Source: Streptomyces tuirus (GTDB lineage: Bacteria > Actinomycetota > Actinomycetes > Streptomycetales > Streptomycetaceae). From it: a stretch of 64,000 bases of DNA. Position 1 is the first letter of the stretch. Every line of letters begins with the position of its first letter. Positions 9,679 to 19,977 of this stretch are shown piece after piece. The DNA lies in the NCBI GenBank assembly GCA_018195615.1, contig JAGTPG010000001.1:1178001-1242000 (forward strand), read 5' to 3'. Made by a program: the position numbers and the translations under genes. The notes below the pieces were generated by a model, which searched no databases, had not been told where the DNA came from, and saw nothing but the letters and a program-made list of their open reading frames with translations.

Positions 9679-10701
9679 ATGCGCATCGGGGTCATCGGTA
9701 CGGGCCGCATCGGCACGATCCACGCCAACACGCTCAGCCGGCACCGGGACGTGGGCTCCCTGATCCTCACGGACGCGGACGCCTCGCGGGCCCAGGGACT
9801 GGCGCACCGGCTGGGTGAGACAGCGGCGCCCGGCGTGGAGGAGATCTTCCGGTGGGGGGTCGACGCCGTGGTGATCACGACGGCCACGTCGGCCCACGCC
9901 GAACTGATCGGTCGGGCAGCACGCTCGGGTCTGCCGGTGTTCTGCGAGAAGCCCATCGCGCTGGATCTGCCGGGGACCCTGAGCGCGATCGCCGAGGTCG
10001 AGGCGGCCGGGACGGTCCTCCAGATGGGCTTCCAGCGGCGCTTCGACGCGGGCTACCGGGGCGCCCGTGAGGCCGTGCGGTCCGGCAGACTGGGGCGGCT
10101 GCACACCGTACGGGCGCTGACCAGCGACCAGACCCCGCCGCCCGCCGCGTGGCTGCCCCTGTCGGGCGGGCTGTACCGGGACACCCTGATCCACGACTTC
10201 GACGTGCTGCGCTGGGTGACGGGCCGCGAGGTGGCGGACGTGTACGCGGCCGGGTCCGACGCCGGGCCGGCGATGTTCCGCCAGGCCGACGACGTCGACA
10301 CCGGCGCGGCGCTGCTCACCCTCGACGACGGCACGCTGGCGACCGTCACCGGTGCCCGGCTGAACGGGGCCGGTTACGACGTGCGCATGGAGCTGGCCGG
10401 GGAGCTCGACCAGATCGTGGTCGGTCTGGACGACCGTACGCCGATCGCGTCCACCGAGCCGACCGGGCCGCCGGCCGCGGACAAGCCCTGGACCGGCTTC
10501 CTGGAGCGCTTCGGCCCGGCCTACGAGGCGGAGCTGAACGCGTTCGTCGAGGTCGTACGGGGCGAGCGGCCCAACCCCTGCGACGGGCGTGAGGCTCTTC
10601 AGGCGCTGTGTGTCGCCGAGGCGTGCGAGCTGTCCCGGAGGGAGCGCCGGCCGGTGCGGCTCGTGGAGATCGCCGGTGGGGCCGCCCGCGCCTTCGTGTG
10701 A
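9679..10701 (+). CDS. Gfo/Idh/MocA family oxidoreductase (inositol 2-dehydrogenase-like)
   Basis: The start is taken at ATG 9679 (MRIGVIGTGRIG), because the Rossmann fold begins there. An upstream in-frame GTG at 9637 would add 14 unlikely residues. The 340-residue protein has the nucleotide-binding GTGRIGTIHA, the EKPIALDL motif that places the conserved Lys near the nicotinamide, and a GGLYRDTLIHDFDVLRW segment holding the substrate-site Asp/His. The family oxidises or reduces sugars and polyols with NAD(P); myo-inositol 2-dehydrogenases are close relatives. Its divergent GntR regulator and nearby ROK kinase suggest catabolism of an inositol-like or sugar compound. The exact substrate is not determinable. 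Confidence 0.88.
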   Translation: MRIGVIGTGRIGTIHANTLSRHRDVGSLILTDADASRAQGLAHRLGETAAPGVEEIFRWGVDAVVITTATSAHAELIGRAARSGLPVFCEKPIALDLPGTLSAIAEVEAAGTVLQMGFQRRFDAGYRGAREAVRSGRLGRLHTVRALTSDQTPPPAAWLPLSGGLYRDTLIHDFDVLRWVTGREVADVYAAGSDAGPAMFRQADDVDTGAALLTLDDGTLATVTGARLNGAGYDVRMELAGELDQIVVGLDDRTPIASTEPTGPPAADKPWTGFLERFGPAYEAELNAFVEVVRGERPNPCDGREALQALCVAEACELSRRERRPVRLVEIAGGAARAFV

Positions 10702-10720
10702 CGGCCGGCCCGTACGACGC

Positions 10721-11410
10721 TCAGTGCCCCTCCTGTTCCCCCTCCAGGTCCTCTTCCAGGAGCCCGGCGTCGTACGCGAGCAGCGCGATCTGCACCCGGT
10801 TGTTGAGGTCGAGCTTGGCCAGGATGCGGGAGACGTGCGTCTTGACGGTGGCGACGCTCATGAAGAGGCCGGTGGCGATCTCGGCGTTGGACAGGCCCCG
10901 GCCGACCGCGACGGCGACCTCGCGCTCGCGGTCGTTGAGGGCGGCCATGCGGTCCCGCGCGCGGGTGCGGCGGGTGTCGGGGGCGGTGCCGACCGCGTGC
11001 CGCATCAACTGGCGGGTGACGGTGGGCGACAGGACCGGGTCGCCGGCCGCGACCCGGCGTACCGCCGCGAGGATCTCGGCCGGCGGGGTGTCCTTGAGGA
11101 CGAATCCGGCGGCACCCGCGCGCAGCGCCCGCAGCACCTGTTCGTCGGCGTGGAAGGTGGTGAGGACCACCACCTGCGGGGCGTCCTCGCGGGCGCGCAG
11201 CCGCTCCGTCGCGGTGAGGCCGTCCACCGCCGGCATCCGGATGTCCATGAGCACGACGTCCGGGCGGGTGCGGTCGACGAGCGTCTCCACCTCGCCGCCG
11301 TCGGACGCCTCGCCGACGATCTCGATGTCGTCGGCGCCGCCCATCATGAAGGACAGCCCGGCCCGCACCAGCGGATCGTCGTCGACGAGGAGCAGTCTGA
11401 TCGCAGTCAT
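10721..11410 (-). CDS. NarL/FixJ-type two-component response regulator
   Basis: The 229-residue protein has a receiver domain (residues 1-120) with acidic pair VDDDP, phospho-acceptor Asp in VVLMDIRMP, a TTF switch residue and the conserved Lys in FVLKDTPP. It is followed by a LuxR-type helix-turn-helix (about 150-215: LNDREREVAVAVGRGLSNAEIA, VATVKTHVSRIL). It acts as a phosphorylation-controlled DNA-binding activator. No kinase lies directly upstream. The only matching HisKA_3-type kinase in the window is at 19978-21260, on the same strand and in the order expected for a kinase-regulator operon, with 8.4 kb of accessory genes between them. Confidence 0.93.
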   Translation of the reverse strand: MTAIRLLLVDDDPLVRAGLSFMMGGADDIEIVGEASDGGEVETLVDRTRPDVVLMDIRMPAVDGLTATERLRAREDAPQVVVLTTFHADEQVLRALRAGAAGFVLKDTPPAEILAAVRRVAAGDPVLSPTVTRQLMRHAVGTAPDTRRTRARDRMAALNDREREVAVAVGRGLSNAEIATGLFMSVATVKTHVSRILAKLDLNNRVQIALLAYDAGLLEEDLEGEQEGH

Positions 11411-11510
11411 GGGCCTTACGTAATCACCTTTGGGGCGGGCGCGGGGCGCGGACGGGCGGCCGCCCGTGCCAACCCCTGGGTCGGCAAGCCGGGTTGACGG
11501 CCGGGCGGCC

Positions 11511-12574
11511 TCAGGCCCGCAGCGTCACCCCGTACAAGGTGCGCAGGCGGTGGATCTCCCACCAGGCCACCGCCGTCACCGAGGCGGGACCGCCGAGGAC
11601 GGCCAGGACCTGGATCACCGGCGGGCCGGGCGGCAGTCCGCCCGCGATCAGGCTGATGACGGCGAACTCCCACACCAGCGTCCCGGTCAGCAGAGCCGGG
11701 AGCGCCGCGTGCACGGCCGCGGTGTTGAAGCCGGTGCGGACGGCCGGGCCGGTGGCGAAGCCGAGGAAGAACAGGAGCCAGACCAGCGGCAGGGCCAGGG
11801 CGATGATCAGCCAGGGGGTGATGCCTTCCGGCCCGCCGGAGGAGGACGGCTGGTTCCGGCCGAGCAGGACGATGGCCCCGCCGACCAGCGGCAGGGCGGT
11901 CACGGCGCCGACGTACCAGCCGGCCGACCGCAGGGCGGCCCGCACCCGCGCCCGCATGGCCGACCTGGTCTCCGCCGACGCCCACCGGAACAGCACCGCG
12001 ATCACGACGGGCGCGCTCAGGAGCAGCAGGGGCGGCGTGACCGCCAGCCGCATGACGTACAGTTCCCGCGCCTCGGCGACGTCCTCCGGTCTGCCGTACA
12101 TGGCGAGCAGCAGCAGGGACATGACGGCCGCGACCCACGCCCGGGTCTTCTGCACGCGCGCGACGTGCCGGTCGTCGACGGACCGGTGCGCGTGCGGCGG
12201 GAACAGCCGGTGGGCACGGATGCGGGCCGAGCGCGCGAACGAGTAGCACAACAGCAGCGGCAGGAAGGTGAACCAGGTGCACGGGACGAGCACCATCAGC
12301 CACACGCACCCGGACATCGTCCCCTGCCGTCTCCGCAGCAGCTCGCGCACCGACGGCCATTCGGCACCGCGCAGGCCGCCGAACCCCGGCCGCCCCTGGG
12401 GGACGTACGGCTGGGGTTGCGGATGCGGCGGGTACGGCTGAGGCCACGGGTGGCCGTACGGTGCCGGACCCGGCTGGGGCGGGACGTACGGGCCGGTGGC
12501 CGGAGGCGGCGGGTACGGGCCCGCGTTGGGCGGCCCGGGCGGCTGGTACGGATTGGTCGGTCCCCGAAACTCAC
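11511..12574 (-). CDS. Multispanning membrane protein with Pro-rich cytoplasmic N-terminus, one frameshift
   Basis: Unknown family. GTG 12574 is the best start: it has a good GGAAGGA ribosome site and gives VSFG directly before GPTNPYQPPGPP, once a base lost near 12562-12565 (a four-C run) is restored. The other start (12620) has no ribosome site. The first 80 residues are a Pro/Gly/Tyr-rich disordered tail, followed by about six membrane segments (for example VWLMVLVPCTWFTFLPLLLC and WLIIALALPLVWLLFFLGF). The length is about 354 residues. It is divergent from the caspase-like gene, with a ~160 bp shared promoter region, and may belong to that island. No transporter or enzyme signature is seen. 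Confidence 0.7.
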
Positions 12575-12733
12575 GACGTGTTCCTTCCGTTACTCGCGGT
12601 GCTGAAGGCGGCACAAACATCAGCCATCGCCGCAGTCAAGTCAACTCGTCTCACGGCGCGGGGACATGGGGTTGCGCGCGGGCGCCCGGCATGCGCCCTG
12701 TTCGCGCCCCGACGTGCCTGGAAGGATCACCGC

Positions 12734-14556
12734 ATGCGCACCGTGTACGCCCTGTTCGTGGGCATCGACGACTACCCGGGCCGGCCGCTGCGCGGCTGCC
12801 TCAACGACGTGCGGGCGGCGGAGAGCTGGCTGCGGGGCAGGGGCGGCCCCGCGCCGCGGATCCGGACGCTGTACGACGCCCAGGCCACTCGGGCGGCCGT
12901 GCTCGGGGTCTGGAGGAGCATCTGGGGCGCGGCGGCCCGGGTGACACCGCGCTGCTCTGGTTCAGCGGGCACGGCAGCCAGAGCCCGACCGACGATCCGG
13001 GCGAGGCCACCGGCTGGTCCCAGGCGCTGGTGTGCCACGACAGCCTCGTCCCGGGCGGGCAGCCGCTGCTGCGGGACACCGAACTCGGGGCGCTCCTGGA
13101 CCGGATCGCCGCGCGCGGCACTCATGTCGTCGCGGTGCTGGACTGCTGCCACTCGGGCGGTGCGACCAGGGATGGCGAGGGCGTCCGGGGAGTGCCCTGG
13201 CAGTCCTGGTGGCACGCGGGGTCCCGTGCGGGGCGGGGCGGGGCCCGAGCGGAGCGCGCATGTCCTGCTGGCCGCGTGCCGTCCGCAGGAGCTCGCGCAC
13301 GAGAAGGTCATCGAAGGACAGCCCCGGGGCTGCTTCAGTCATGCGCTGCTGAGCGCGCTCGACCGGGTCGGTCCCGCGACGTCGTACGGGGAGGTACACG
13401 CGCTCGCCCACGCGCGGGTGCGGGCCCTGAACCGCGTCCAGCACCCGGAGCTGCGCGGGCCGGAGGACGGGGGTTTCCTGACGGCGAGCCGGTGGCGGCC
13501 TCGCCGTACCTGCTGCGGCACACGGCGTGGGGCTGGGAGGTCGATTGCGGTGCGGCGCACGGACTGCGGTCGGCGGGCGGCGAGTTCACACTCCTCGGGA
13601 CGCCCGGGCGGGCACGGTCGTGGTCCGTGAGGTACGGCCCGAGTCGGCCCTGGTGGACCCGGTCGACTGGCGACCGACCGCCGAGGACGAGCGGGTGGCG
13701 CACGCCGTCACACCGTCGGCGGCGGCGTTCCCACCGGCCGTCGTGGCGCTGTCCGGTGACCCCGACGCCGTACGCCTGGTCGCGAAGGCCGTCGCGGAGG
13801 TGCCTGTGCTGACCCTGGAGCCCCACGGGGCACCGGGGCTGCGGTTGCGCGTGGCGGCCGGGGCGGCCGGGCGGGCGTGTCGGGCGGCGCCGGGCACCCC
13901 GTGCCCGACCTGCCGCTGCGCTCCCCCGCTGACGCGGCCCGCGTCGCCGACTGCCTGGCGCACATCGCCCGTTGGCACCACATCCGGGATCTCAGCAACC
14001 CCGATCCGCTGCTGTCGTCGCTGGTGCGGATCACCGTCGAGGAGACGCCGGTGGGCAGCCTGCGGCACTCGGCGGACGGCGAGATCGTCTGCGGGTACGC
14101 ACCCGACGGCCGGGAACCCCAGGTGCGGGTCGGGATCCACAACCACTCCGGACGTGACGTGTGGGCGGTGCTGCTCGACCTGACGGACAGTTACGCATCG
14201 TCCCCGCACCTGTTCGAGGGCGAGTTCATCGGGGACGGCAGGGTCGGCTGGGCCCGGCGTGGACAGCCGGTGTGGCTGCGGCTGCCGGCGGGGCGGTCGC
14301 CGGTGCCGGGTGCCTTCACCCGGGACTGGCTGAAGGTGATCGTCGCGGAGAACGAGCTGAACCTCGCCCCCTTCCGGCTGCCCGCCTGGTCCCCCACCGC
14401 GCCTTCCGGCGCCCGCCTCAGTGGGGCACCGGCCGGTGGCGGCGGGCTGCTGCGGCTGGTCGGTGCCCGTGCCGGAGACGGCCGGGACGCGGGCGGTCCG
14501 GCGTACGGGGCGGGCCGGTGGGGACGGCGCAGGTCGTGGTGCGCACCCAGGTGTGA
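12734..14556 (+). CDS. Caspase-like (peptidase C14) protein, about six frameshifts
   Basis: The start is ATG 12734 after GAAGGA. MRTVYALFVGIDDYPGRPL is the canonical metacaspase N-terminus. After a break near 12930, the p20 fold continues with the catalytic His in LLWFSGHGSQ and the catalytic Cys in VVAVLDCCHSGG, followed by the ELAHEK and GCFSHALLSAL segments. Further breaks lie near 13270, 13485, 13610, 13875 and 14515. The C-terminal ~230 residues (VGIHNHSGRDVWAVLLDLTDSY, WLKVIVAENELNLAPF) form a beta-rich domain often found behind actinobacterial caspase domains. Repaired length is about 608 residues. Bacterial caspase-like proteases act in stress or anti-phage cell death. It faces the CHAT protease gene tail to tail with only 9 bp between the stops. 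Whether the breaks are real must be checked first. Confidence 0.82.
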
Positions 14557-14565
14557 GGAGCGCCG

Positions 14566-17416
14566 TCACCAGCCGAGGTGAGTGAAGCCCGCCCACGCCG
14601 TCAGGTCGTCGCCGCGGATGTCGCGGACCCGGGCCCGCAGGTGCTCCGGCATGCCGGGCGGCGCCTCGCGGCGGTCGTTCAGCATCCAGGACTGGGCGCT
14701 GCGCAGCGCCGCTCCGGGGGCAGGCCCTCACAGCTCATGAAGTGGTGGGTCATGTACATCAGCAGGGACGTCGCCTCGTCGGGCACCGGCCACAGCGAGC
14801 CGATGACCGAGCGGGCGCCCGCGACGAGGAACGCGGTGGACAGGCTGTACGCCTCGTCGTAGCCGTGTCCGGAGACGTTGGTACGGCAGGCGGCGAGCAC
14901 CACCAGGTCCAGGCCGCGGTAGCGGGTGGCGCCCTCGGTCAGCTCCTCGGCGGCCAACTGCCCTGCGGACAGGGCGAGGTAGGCGCTGTGCCGCTCGCCC
15001 TGACGTACGACTCCGTGGCAGGCGAGGTGCAGCACTCCGCCCCGCTGCCGGCGCAGCCAGTCGGTGACGGCGGCGGGGTGGCGGTGCCCGGGCCGAGGAG
15101 GTCGCCGTCCGGGTGGAAGACACGGTGGACGGCCTCGGCCTCCTCGCCGGCGTGGTGCAGGTCGCGGGTCGGGTTGCCGACGACCAGGGTCTGCCGGGTG
15201 GGGAGGGCGGGCCGGGCCGCCACCTCGCGCAGGAGCCGGGCGGAGGGCGTGTAGGAGATGTCCGCCGACTCGCAGGCGTGTCCGCGCGTGCGGCGCCGGC
15301 CGGTCAGCCGCGCCGCGTGCCAGGGCACCACGCCCAGCTCGGCCATGGGGACGAGCACGATCGAGGGCGCCCGGCCGTAGCCGCGCGGGAGTCGGCTCAG
15401 CAGCGGCTCCATGACCGTCGTACCGGCCCAGTCGCAGAGCTGTTCCAGGGCGGCGCGGCTGGTGCCGGGAGCCGGGACCGGTCCGGGCGGCGTGTCGGCC
15501 ACGGGTGGTCCGCCGGCGTCGCGGCCGGGGCGCCGGTGGCGCGGTAGGCGGCGAGCGGGGGTGCGTCGAGGGTGAGGTGGGGCAGGTCGAGGGCGCCCGC
15601 GGTGCCGTCGGCGGTGACGATGACGGCCGCGCCGGAGCCGTGCCGCGGGCCGAGCAGTCCGGGCACGTCCCCGTCGCCGGGCACCAGGTAGACCAGTGCC
15701 GTCGCTCCCATCGCGCGCAGCGCCTCGCCGATGTCCGCGGGGAGGGCACGTCCAGCAGCCCGCCGTGCCGCGGGGAGTCGGCCAGCGCCTCCAGGACCCG
15801 TCGGCGCAGTCGGCTGGAGGGGCCCGCGACCGCGGCCTGCGCGGTGAACAGCATCTCCTCCCCCACCTCGGGCACGCTGCCCGCGGCCCGCCACTCCTGG
15901 GCGAGCTCGGACCGGCCGAGCTCCCTGAGCATCTCGGGCACGGTGGTGGCCACGGTCGCGGCGTGCAGGACCAGACCGCGCCCCGCGTCGAGGGCCCGTA
16001 CGGCGTCGGCGTGGGCACCGTCCGCCAGGCACCAGCGCGCCACGTCCAGGGCCTGGGAACCCGCGGTCCGGGCGGTCTCGGCGGCATGGGCCGTACCGGA
16101 CTGGAGCAGGGAGCTCCAGGCGGCCGCGCTCAGGCACTCCAGGCCGACGCGGCGGGAGGCGTCGTAGTTCAGGCGCCGTGTGCGGGCGTCGTGCGCCTGC
16201 GCGTCGCCTCGCAGGCGGTACGCCTTGGCCAGGGTGATGCCGGTGCCGCCCCACAAGGGGTGGTGGGGGCCGCCGGTGAGTCTCAGGGTGTGCCGCAGCC
16301 AGGCGATGCCCTGGTCGAGGTGGAGGGCCCGGTCGGCGGGCGGCGCGAACTGGAGGTCGGCCATGATGCAGTGGGTGACACCGAGCCCGCCCGCGACGCG
16401 GATCCACCGGTCGTCGTCGGGTTCCAGCAGGTCGAGTGCGGCCTCCCGCAGTTCCAGGGACTCCAGCATCCCCTGGTGGTCCATGGTCAGCAGGGCCCGT
16501 TGCCCCACCGCGAAGGCGGCCTCGGCGAGCTTGTCGGCCTGGGCGTTGACCGGCAGTGCGGCGATGCGGCGGCGGATCTCGTGCGGGGGCGTGGCGGCGC
16601 CCGCGCCTTCGGCGGCGGGTTCGAAGCGGCCGGTGCGCTGTGACCGCAGGAGCGTCAGGGAGCCCCGGGCCGCCTCCAGATGGGACTCGAAGGCGAACCG
16701 GTCCATGTGGTCCGCGGGCAGCTGTGTCAGGGCGAGTTCCAGCACCCGGATCTGCTCGGCCAGGGCCGGCTCGTCTCCGCGCCGGAAGGCCTGGTGGATG
16801 CGGAACAGGGCCACCTGGGCGTTCATGGCCAGGCGCTGGTCCGGTCGCAGGTCCGAGGTCTCGGCGAGGCGGGCCATGTCGTCGACGGCGGTGTCGAAGT
16901 CGTCCTCGCCGCCACCGAGTTGTCCCAGGTACGTCCGCAGGCCGGCGTGCGCCATGTCGAGGTTCTCGCGGATCCGGGTGCCGGGCGGATGCGCGGCCCG
17001 GGCCTCCTCGATCCGGGCGAGGGCCGCTTCCATCTGCGCGGGATCGGTGAGGTGCCGCAGGCCCACGCGCTGTGCTTGACGACGACGTTCGCCCGCCATG
17101 TCGCGTCCGCCGGCCCGTGGTCCCGCATCGCCTGCCACAGTTCCTCCTCCCGCGGCGCGTCGAGGAGGGGGCCTTCGAGCCGCAGCAGCGGCAGCACACT
17201 GAGCACCTGGCCGGCCCGCAGCCCGGACGCGACGCCGCCCCGGGGCAGCTCCGCCCAGTCCGCGTACAGGCGGTCGTAGGCCTGTCGTGCCGTCGTACAG
17301 CCGAGCCGGTCCAGTACCAGCTCGCTCATGCCGGCGAGATCCTCGCCGCTGACGACGCCTTGCGCCCGCTGCTCGATCTCCCACAGCAACGCCTGCAGGT
17401 CGTACGGCGTCGTCAT
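14566..17416 (-). CDS. CHAT-domain protease with TPR-like N-terminal region, about five frameshifts
   Basis: The start is ATG 17416 (MTTPYDLQALLWEIEQRAQ), directly after the stop of the RES gene, so it is in the same operon. About 600 N-terminal residues form an all-alpha, TPR-like solenoid (for example LARIEEARAAHPPGTRIRENL, 'H/W-A...L' helices). The C-terminal CHAT (caspase HetF associated with TPR) domain carries the catalytic His in VLHLACHGVV and the catalytic Cys in VVLAACRTNVSG, then ARSVIGSLWPVPD, and ends AWAGFTHLGW at TGA 14566-14568. Breaks lie near 17075, 15740, 15500, 15090 and 14715. One base at each gives 951 residues. CHAT proteases cleave specific partner proteins once a sensor triggers them. 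The neighbouring RES toxin, its antitoxin and the macro protein are candidate partners. Confidence 0.85.
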
Positions 17417-17417
17417 C

Positions 17418-18091
17418 TCACACTCCCCGCTCCTGCGGCCGCGGCGCGGTCCGCGTCCGGTAGGGCGCCAGCACTCCGTTGAGCCACCGCTCCCCCTCCT
17501 CGGTCCCGAAGTCGACCCGGGCGCGCCCGTGGGCTCCAGCAGGGGCGCCTCGCCCCGGTCGTCGAAGAGGATCGCGACCCGGTCGGCGGGCTCGCGTTTC
17601 GACGGCCACACGAACCCCTGGGCCCAGGGCTCGGTCCGCCGGCGGATCCAGTGTCCCCAGTCCCGGGTCTGCGGATAGTCCGCGCCCTCGGTGTGCACCA
17701 GCCACGAGTCCTGTGCCACCGCGGCGAGATCCGCCCCGGACATCAGGGAGACCACCTCGACGTCGGAGGCCAGCCGCAGGAAGGACAGACCGCGGCGTTC
17801 GAAGGCCACGCGCGGCAGCAGCCGGTGGCCCGCGTCGGAGTCGAACGGCAGCGACCGCAGCAGTACCTCGCACACGGCGGCGCCGACGCCGAAGCCGACG
17901 TAGAGGTAGCCGTAGCGGTCGTAGGGGGTGCTGTCGAAGCGGCCGCCGTAGTAGAAGGCGTGCGAGGGGCGGTCGTTGTACGCGGTCGGCGCGCGGTGGG
18001 TGGAGTGCACCCGGTACACCGGTGTGCCGGCTCGCAGCACCGCCCGGGCCGGTTCGCCCGGCAGCGACTCGGGCGGCGGGTACTTGCCCAT
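17418..18091 (-). CDS. RES-domain toxin (NAD+-consuming family), one frameshift
   Basis: The start is ATG 18091 (MGKYPPPESLPGEPARAV). The RES signature is clear: YRVHSTHRAPTAYND, the Arg in YYGGRFDST, Tyr in YLYVGFG, Glu in AAVCEVLLRSL, the YPQTRDWGHWI block, and the Ser in GFVWPSKRE before VAILFDDR. Characterised RES toxins (the MbcT/Xre-RES family) destroy NAD+ by phosphorolysis or hydrolysis and stop growth. One base lost near 17510 moves the last ~35 residues (VDFGTEEGERWLNGVLAPY) out of frame. Repaired length is 224 residues, normal for the family. The antitoxin-like gene ends 2 bp upstream and the CHAT gene starts 1 bp downstream, so expression is coupled. The catalytic Arg, Glu and Ser are all present, so the toxin looks active. 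Confidence 0.85.
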
Positions 18092-18093
18092 GG

Positions 18094-18739
18094 CTACTCT
18101 CCCCCTGCGGGTCGGCCAGTTCGCGTGCGGCGCCGAGGAGTTCGGCGTCCCGGCCCCGGCCCAGCAGGGCCGCCGGGGAGCCGTCCCACCAGGTGGTGCG
18201 GGACAGCCACCAGTCGGCGGCGCCCCACGGGTCGGTGTCGGCGCGCAGGACGGAGTTGACCTCGAGGACGATCCGCCACGGCATGGTCCCGGCCTCGAAC
18301 TGGAAGAGGGGCAGCCTTCTGCGGCCGTCCTGGCCGGACAGGGCGATCAGCCGGGGGTCGGCGCCCTCGGTCCACGGCGTGGACGGTTCCCGGAGCAGGC
18401 GTTCGCGGACGGGGCCGAGGACTGGCCCGACCATGGGGTTGCCGTCGAGGACGAGCATGCACAGGTCGGCCGCCGTGTAGCCTCCCTGGTTCGGCTGAGC
18501 TTGAGGCTCTCCGGCGAACCGGCCGGTGTCGCCGTGCCGTTGGAGTCTGGCGGACTCGGCACCGGGGAGGGCGTCGAGGAGGGTCTGTGCGGCGAGGAGG
18601 GCGGAGGGGTGCCCGCCTCCGTTCGCAGCCGGGACAACTGCTCGCCCAGGGTTCGCCGTCGGCCCGGTTCGAGCAGCCCGGACACCCTGTCCCAGTCGGC
18701 CGCCGCGGCGGCGAGCACCATGAAGGGGTTCACCCGCAC
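18094..18739 (-). CDS. ParS/MbcA-like antitoxin for the RES toxin, two frameshifts
   Basis: The start is GTG 18739 (VRVNPFMVLAAAAADWDRV), with AGGAGA ten bases upstream and overlapping the end of the macro gene. The C-terminal half, LPLFQFEAG, then EVNSVLRADTDPWGAADWWL, then WDGSPAALLGRGRDAELLGAA, follows the pattern of the MbcA/ParS/Xre toxin-binding domain ('P.FQF...DPW...WL....L.G..P..LL'). The N-terminal half lacks a clear Xre helix-turn-helix, which is unusual: most RES antitoxins carry one. Position immediately before the RES gene is the standard antitoxin-toxin order. Breaks near 18615 and 18110 are single-base losses; repaired length is 215 residues. Function is inferred from domain pattern plus position. 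Confidence 0.68.
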
Positions 18740-19860
18740 CTGTGCCCTTTCTCCTCGGCTTCGGACGACCCTTGTACGTCCGGGGGCCGTTCGCGCGCGC
18801 CCAGCGTCTCGGCCAGCAGGTCGGCGGCCAGCGGGCGGCGGACGACGAGGTGGAGGTCCGTGTCCGCCGCGGTGCCGGTGACGAGTGCCGCCCACAGGGC
18901 GCTGACGCTGGTCTGCGGAGGCAGCCCGCCGCGGCCCGCGCCGAGCAGCGGGAAGCAGATCGACCGCAACGGCGGTGTGAAGGCGGCGCGTTCCTCCGAC
19001 AGCAGGGCCAGGGCGCGGGCGGCGGCCGTGGCGACGTCCTGGGCGGCGACGTCGTAGTCGTTGGTGCCGGGCCTGGGCACGGCGACGGCGGCGTGGTAGA
19101 TGCGGCGGACGCCCCGGGCGGCGAGGGCGCCCGCGTCGGTCGGGACGACCGTGCCGGGGAGGGCGGGGCGGCCCAACAGTCCGTTGGACGCGCGCCAGCC
19201 GAGCAGCGCGTCGTGCACCGGGTCGGCGGTGACGTCGCCGGTCGCGTCGCGCACGGCGCCCGCCCGGCGCAGGGACGCGGACACGGAGGCCTTGAACATC
19301 GCCGGGAGTGACAGGTGCGTGTTGGTCGGGGAGACGATCACGTCGACGTTCCACAGGAGTTCGACGGGGTGCACGTGCAGCAGGACGTCCCGGGCTCCCA
19401 CGCGCAGGGAGCGGTGCTGCAAGTGGGGTGCGAGGAGCGGGGGCCGGGTGGTCAGGGCCCGCTGCGGGGCGGTGCCGGCCAGCCAGCACACCTGCTCGGC
19501 GATCTGGGCCAGGACCATCTCCTCCTGGCTCTTGCGGAAGCGCTCGACGCTGACGCTGTAGACCTGCGCGGCGAGCCGGCGCCGGTCCGCCGCCGGGCGG
19601 TCGCGCAGGCCGGGCGCGAGTCCGAGGGAGTAGCCGGCCGCCTGCTCCAGATCGCCCCCGCCGAGCCGGGACACGGCGGCCCGCAGCAGGTTCTCCACCT
19701 CGACCGGCCAGGCGTCGGTGACGGCGGCGGAGTGCGCGGCGGCCGCCCGGCGGAGCAGCGGGACATCGAGTTCACGGATCCGGACCAGGCCCTCGACCCG
19801 GACCGTCTTCACCTCCCTCAGCACGGACGCGACCTCGAACTGCGGTGCACCAGGCGACAT
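18730..19860 (-). CDS. Macro-domain protein with helical N-terminal domain
   Basis: First gene of the macro-antitoxin-RES-CHAT operon. ATG 19860 (MSPGAPQFEVASVLREV) is preferred over 19944, because the conserved N-terminal helical region begins there; the ribosome site is weak. Residues 1-150 are all-alpha with the actinobacterial pattern RRRLAAQVYSVSVERFRKSQEEMVLAQIAEQV. From memory, this type of region sits in front of varied conflict or signalling domains. Residues ~170-360 form a macro-like domain: VDVIVSPTNTHLSLP, then GTVVPTDAG, ARGVRRIYHAAVAV and the loop [15 protein letters not shown]. Macro domains bind ADP-ribose or remove it from targets, which fits an operon with an NAD-consuming toxin. 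The gene is intact (376 residues) and overlaps the next gene. Confidence 0.78.
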   Translation of the reverse strand: MSPGAPQFEVASVLREVKTVRVEGLVRIRELDVPLLRRAAAAHSAAVTDAWPVEVENLLRAAVSRLGGGDLEQAAGYSLGLAPGLRDRPAADRRRLAAQVYSVSVERFRKSQEEMVLAQIAEQVCWLAGTAPQRALTTRPPLLAPHLQHRSLRVGARDVLLHVHPVELLWNVDVIVSPTNTHLSLPAMFKASVSASLRRAGAVRDATGDVTADPVHDALLGWRASNGLLGRPALPGTVVPTDAGALAARGVRRIYHAAVAVPRPGTNDYDVAAQDVATAAARALALLSEERAAFTPPLRSICFPLLGAGRGGLPPQTSVSALWAALVTGTAADTDLHLVVRRPLAADLLAETLGARERPPDVQGSSEAEEKGHRCG

Positions 19861-19977
19861 ATGCCCATGATCCGCCGCGCACCTCGACGGCCACAAGGCT
19901 TTCGGGGATCGGCGTCGGTCCGTGCCGGCCGAGGCGGCCGTCACGGCGGGACGGATGAGGGACGCGTCCCGGACCCC

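Noticed and set aside
9645..9680. Leaderless promoter for the dehydrogenase gene (TTGACA, then ACTTTG)
   Set aside because: The -10 candidate is poor and its spacing to the ATG is too short to argue for a start point there.
7715..9763. 682-codon plus-strand open frame
   Set aside because: Antisense of the ROK kinase and GntR genes, both clearly real.
12734..14556. Programmed ribosomal frameshifting in the caspase gene
   Set aside because: About six shifts, all in one direction, without slippery sites or pseudoknots; base drop-outs explain them more simply.
14566..17416. Type III-E CRISPR-associated TPR-CHAT (craspase partner)
   Set aside because: No cas or gRAMP gene and no array; the neighbours are RES, antitoxin and macro genes.
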